From: an uncultured Bacteroidales bacterium
Lineage (GTDB): Bacteria > Bacteroidota > Bacteroidia > Bacteroidales > Bacteroidaceae
NCBI GenBank assembly: GCA_902779085.1
Contig: CACYZY010000009.1
Coordinates: 1-64,000 of the forward strand
Length of the DNA: 64,000 nucleotides
Direction: 5' to 3'
The stretch's first letter is position 1; each line of letters starts with the position of its first letter. Positions 61,957 to 64,000 of the stretch are shown here, in pieces. A program made the position numbers and the translations under genes. Below the pieces are notes generated by a model. It had not been told where the DNA came from, made no database searches, and saw nothing but the letters and a program-made list of their open reading frames with translations.

Positions 61957-62360
61957 GTTTGATGATTTAAGCATCTTGATGTAAAGGGGATGAGAGATGG
62001 TTGGTCTGCGGAGGAATTATGAAAAAACGAAAATAAGGTGACGTAACACCCATTTAGTCGGTTATTTTATTAACCCCTATTTAAAATATCCATGGATGTT
62101 TTTTGTCGTATTTATCGGGGAGTATTCAAACCTAAACCGGTCACTAGGATGGCCATTTTTTGTGGTTGTTTCGTAACGGCTTGATAACCATTTTGTGAAT
62201 TTAGTTATCAAATGAATGCCATTAGAAATAGGATTCAATTAATAACCCATTTTCAAATTATTGCAGGCATGGCAACGGATTATTACACGTCTAATGACCG
62301 ATTTGTGTTAAAACTCTTAAGCTTCTTACTTCTAAATCTCATAGAGGGGGGGCACACTAT
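61957..62360. other. Gene-free stretch with degenerate TAACCC-type repeats
   Basis: Four imperfect copies of TAACMCCATTT-like sequence lie near 62044, 62071, 62184 and 62243, and GATAAC/GTTATC form a small inverted repeat around 62183-62209. No protein frame seen. It separates convergent genes, so a terminator is expected here; none is obvious. Confidence 0.35.
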
Positions 62361-64000
62361 TCATTTTTGATATAGGGTTGTCCCAATCATAGCTTTAACT
62401 ATTTTCTTATATCCACGTTCAAATTTCTTCTTATCTTTCTCTGTCATCATCCTCTCCCATTTGTTCATAACATAGAGTCGGTACGAATCGTACTGGGTAA
62501 CTATTTTCTGAGCCTTTCTTACATGTTTTAGGTAACTGTATAACAGGTTGTGAAATTGCACATGATCTTTATATGACCATGAAGCAACTAATATTAGCAT
62601 ATCATAGTCTATAACCAGCAAATCACCTATTTGTTTCTCATGTGCTTTAAGAATTTCACTCCCTAATATTCTCAGCTTTAACCTTTGATTCATGAGATAA
62701 TTGATCCCTCGCACGCCAAACAAACGACTGTTGACAACCATAATAGGATGAACGATGACCTTCCCCTTACCATAGTATTCCTTCCAAGGGTGTTTCCCTG
62801 TAAAGAAATCCTCCATATTGTTCACAAGTTGTGGCAAGCCTTTATTCCTTCCTCCTGTCTTCTTTTCTTTATTTAGTCTATCATCTATGAAATTCATCAG
62901 CAAGTTCATATTTTCACCATCTGCAGCTTCCCTTTGCACCCTCATATCTTTATATTCAAACAAGAACAAATGATGTCTGGTTTTGATAGCGGCATCAGGT
63001 GCCGATTGCTGAGCCCCAAAACAATAATCATTATATATTCTGATTCGTTTGTCGCCGATAATCTGTCTAACCAATCCATAGAACAATTTTTTCTCGGAGA
63101 ACTCTTTAGTTAGCAAATTCATGATAGCATTGTCTGAAAGAACCTTTTTCAAGTCTTCCTTTACACTCCACCAAAATCCGTCATATATAAGATGTGAGTA
63201 GTATGGTTGTGAAGCTATCAAATACTCATCGTCTGACATCTTCAAAATGGGACACTTTTTGAAACAGGTATTATCCAACAATTCCTGCTCCGTAAAAATG
63301 GAAATCATCTTCTCTGTGTCCCAGATGTCAATACATTTATCTGATACATAATTTACAAATTCGTTCCACAGCTTTATCGCATCGGTTTCAACATAGTCCT
63401 GTTTACGAACATAGTATAATCCTTCCTTGAAGTTTTCTTTATCTTGATAAACAGCAAGGGGCATCTGGGCCAATAGCATATAGCTGAACTCATTTTGGAA
63501 TCCATATCTATTAACCACTCGTTTTATTGCTTCTCCCACTTCTTTATGTTCTTTCCCAAATTCACATAATGCAATATATTTCAACATCTGTGCTTTCTCC
63601 AGTTCCTTTTTGTTTTCACCGAACAGATCAAGATTTAACACATCTTGTTGCATGATGATTTTGGCATCGCGTATTTCTATTTCTCCGTCTATCTTTTCCA
63701 GAACATCCTTCTCTCGCTTCATTTCAATACTGTTTTCTGTCAGTATAGCTTTCAGCAGTGCCTCGTAAGCTTCAAAACTCTCTCCAATACCGGCAAACTC
63801 ATTGGGCAACATCAATACTTTCCTCAACAGCCTGTACAATGCCTGGTGATTTATCAGCGTAAGCCATGTTCCCTGATAGATTCCCTCTAATCGCTTCAAC
63901 TTACTGTAGTGTTCTTTAACCTCGCTCTTCTCTTTGTAATCTTGAAACATCACCTGTAACCCCCGTTCTGCATCCATCGAGAAACTGTCAAAACAATCCA
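62361..64000 (-). CDS. PD-(D/E)xK nuclease-like protein, 5' end outside window
   Basis: 538 residues from the first ATG in view, but the frame stays open to the window edge (FDSFSMDAERG reads through), so the true start is probably outside. The nuclease core is APDAAIKTRHHLFLFEYKD: Asp328, Glu341 and Lys343 at standard spacing (numbering from that ATG). The long helical N-terminal part (SKLKRLEGIYQGTWL, KREKDVLEKIDGEIEIRDAK) is not recognised. It may be a defence or DNA-repair nuclease. It is convergent with the pseudokinase operon. Confidence 0.65.
   Translation of the reverse strand, partial: DCFDSFSMDAERGLQVMFQDYKEKSEVKEHYSKLKRLEGIYQGTWLTLINHQALYRLLRKVLMLPNEFAGIGESFEAYEALLKAILTENSIEMKREKDVLEKIDGEIEIRDAKIIMQQDVLNLDLFGENKKELEKAQMLKYIALCEFGKEHKEVGEAIKRVVNRYGFQNEFSYMLLAQMPLAVYQDKENFKEGLYYVRKQDYVETDAIKLWNEFVNYVSDKCIDIWDTEKMISIFTEQELLDNTCFKKCPILKMSDDEYLIASQPYYSHLIYDGFWWSVKEDLKKVLSDNAIMNLLTKEFSEKKLFYGLVRQIIGDKRIRIYNDYCFGAQQSAPDAAIKTRHHLFLFEYKDMRVQREAADGENMNLLMNFIDDRLNKEKKTGGRNKGLPQLVNNMEDFFTGKHPWKEYYGKGKVIVHPIMVVNSRLFGVRGINYLMNQRLKLRILGSEILKAHEKQIGDLLVIDYDMLILVASWSYKDHVQFHNLLYSYLKHVRKAQKIVTQYDSYRLYVMNKWERMMTEKDKKKFERGYKKIVKAMIGTTLYQK

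Noticed and set aside
1-64000. Search for insertion sequences, integrases and tRNA genes
   Set aside because: No transposase or integrase motif and no tRNA-like sequence with a TTCGA loop plus acceptor stem was seen, so the island boundaries cannot be tied to a mobile element here.

Overview
The window looks like a chromosomal segment of a Bacteroidales bacterium, most like Prevotella/Bacteroides. The reasons are: promoters of the Bacteroidota type (TTTG about 20 bases upstream of TAnnTTTG) instead of sigma-70 boxes; almost no Shine-Dalgarno sequences; and several families largely confined to that phylum (a DUF4827 lipoprotein, DUF3244 secreted proteins, TPR-membrane-HTH regulators, an HU-like protein with a Gly-rich tail, and a 'smalltalk' peptide beside a phage-type amidase). 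All functional calls are from reading the translations; no database search was run.

Bases 1-23958 are conserved housekeeping DNA. They start with the 3' end of a 5S rRNA, followed by yceD-rpmF-fabH-era-der and an Mla-type ATPase. A minus-strand block then carries glmM, a DUF4827 lipoprotein, a DHH phosphoesterase, comEC, rpe, fmt, a ClC channel and tsaC. On the plus strand come a thioesterase, recJ, recQ and a TPR protein. An aromatic amino acid operon follows (pheA, aminotransferase, DAHP synthase-chorismate mutase, tyrA). It is preceded by a clear attenuator: a 28-residue leader peptide rich in Phe and Tyr, an antiterminator segment and a terminator.

Bases 24006-35305 look like a peptide natural-product (RiPP) locus. 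In order: a membrane TPR-HTH regulator, a DUF3244 secreted protein, a 56-residue precursor with a Gly-Gly leader and five Cys spaced exactly every four residues, a radical SAM/SPASM maturase, a TonB-receptor-like outer-membrane barrel, a C39-peptidase ABC exporter, a 52-residue remnant of an HlyD-type adaptor, a glycosyltransferase with a DSH motif, a GT32-type transferase, a LanC-like half protein and a second GT32 copy without its DXD motif.

Bases 35440-48781 resemble a defence island: an unknown protein; a dual-OB-like protein with a Panacea/DUF488-like protein; a truncated AbiEi-type antitoxin; an AAA ATPase with a PD-(D/E)xK protein and a helical protein; an unusually GC-rich Crp/Fnr regulator; a cyclase-like (SatD-type) protein with a DUF3307 membrane protein; and a tightly overlapping four-gene operon (PRTase-like, ORC/CDC6-like AAA ATPase, Rossmann-like sensor, DNA adenine methyltransferase).

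Bases 49179-53012 carry an amidase/smalltalk/HU module and a divergent group of three unknown genes, separated by a striking triple 15-base repeat. Bases 53096-57890 hold a second regulator plus DUF3244 cassette, whose promoter spacer nearly matches that of the first cassette 29 kb away, followed by two paralogous lipoproteins and a secreted putative Cys hydrolase. The window ends with a zinc-ribbon/DUF2971-like, pseudokinase and TPR operon, and a PD-(D/E)xK protein that runs off the right edge. No tRNA, CRISPR array or insertion sequence was recognised.
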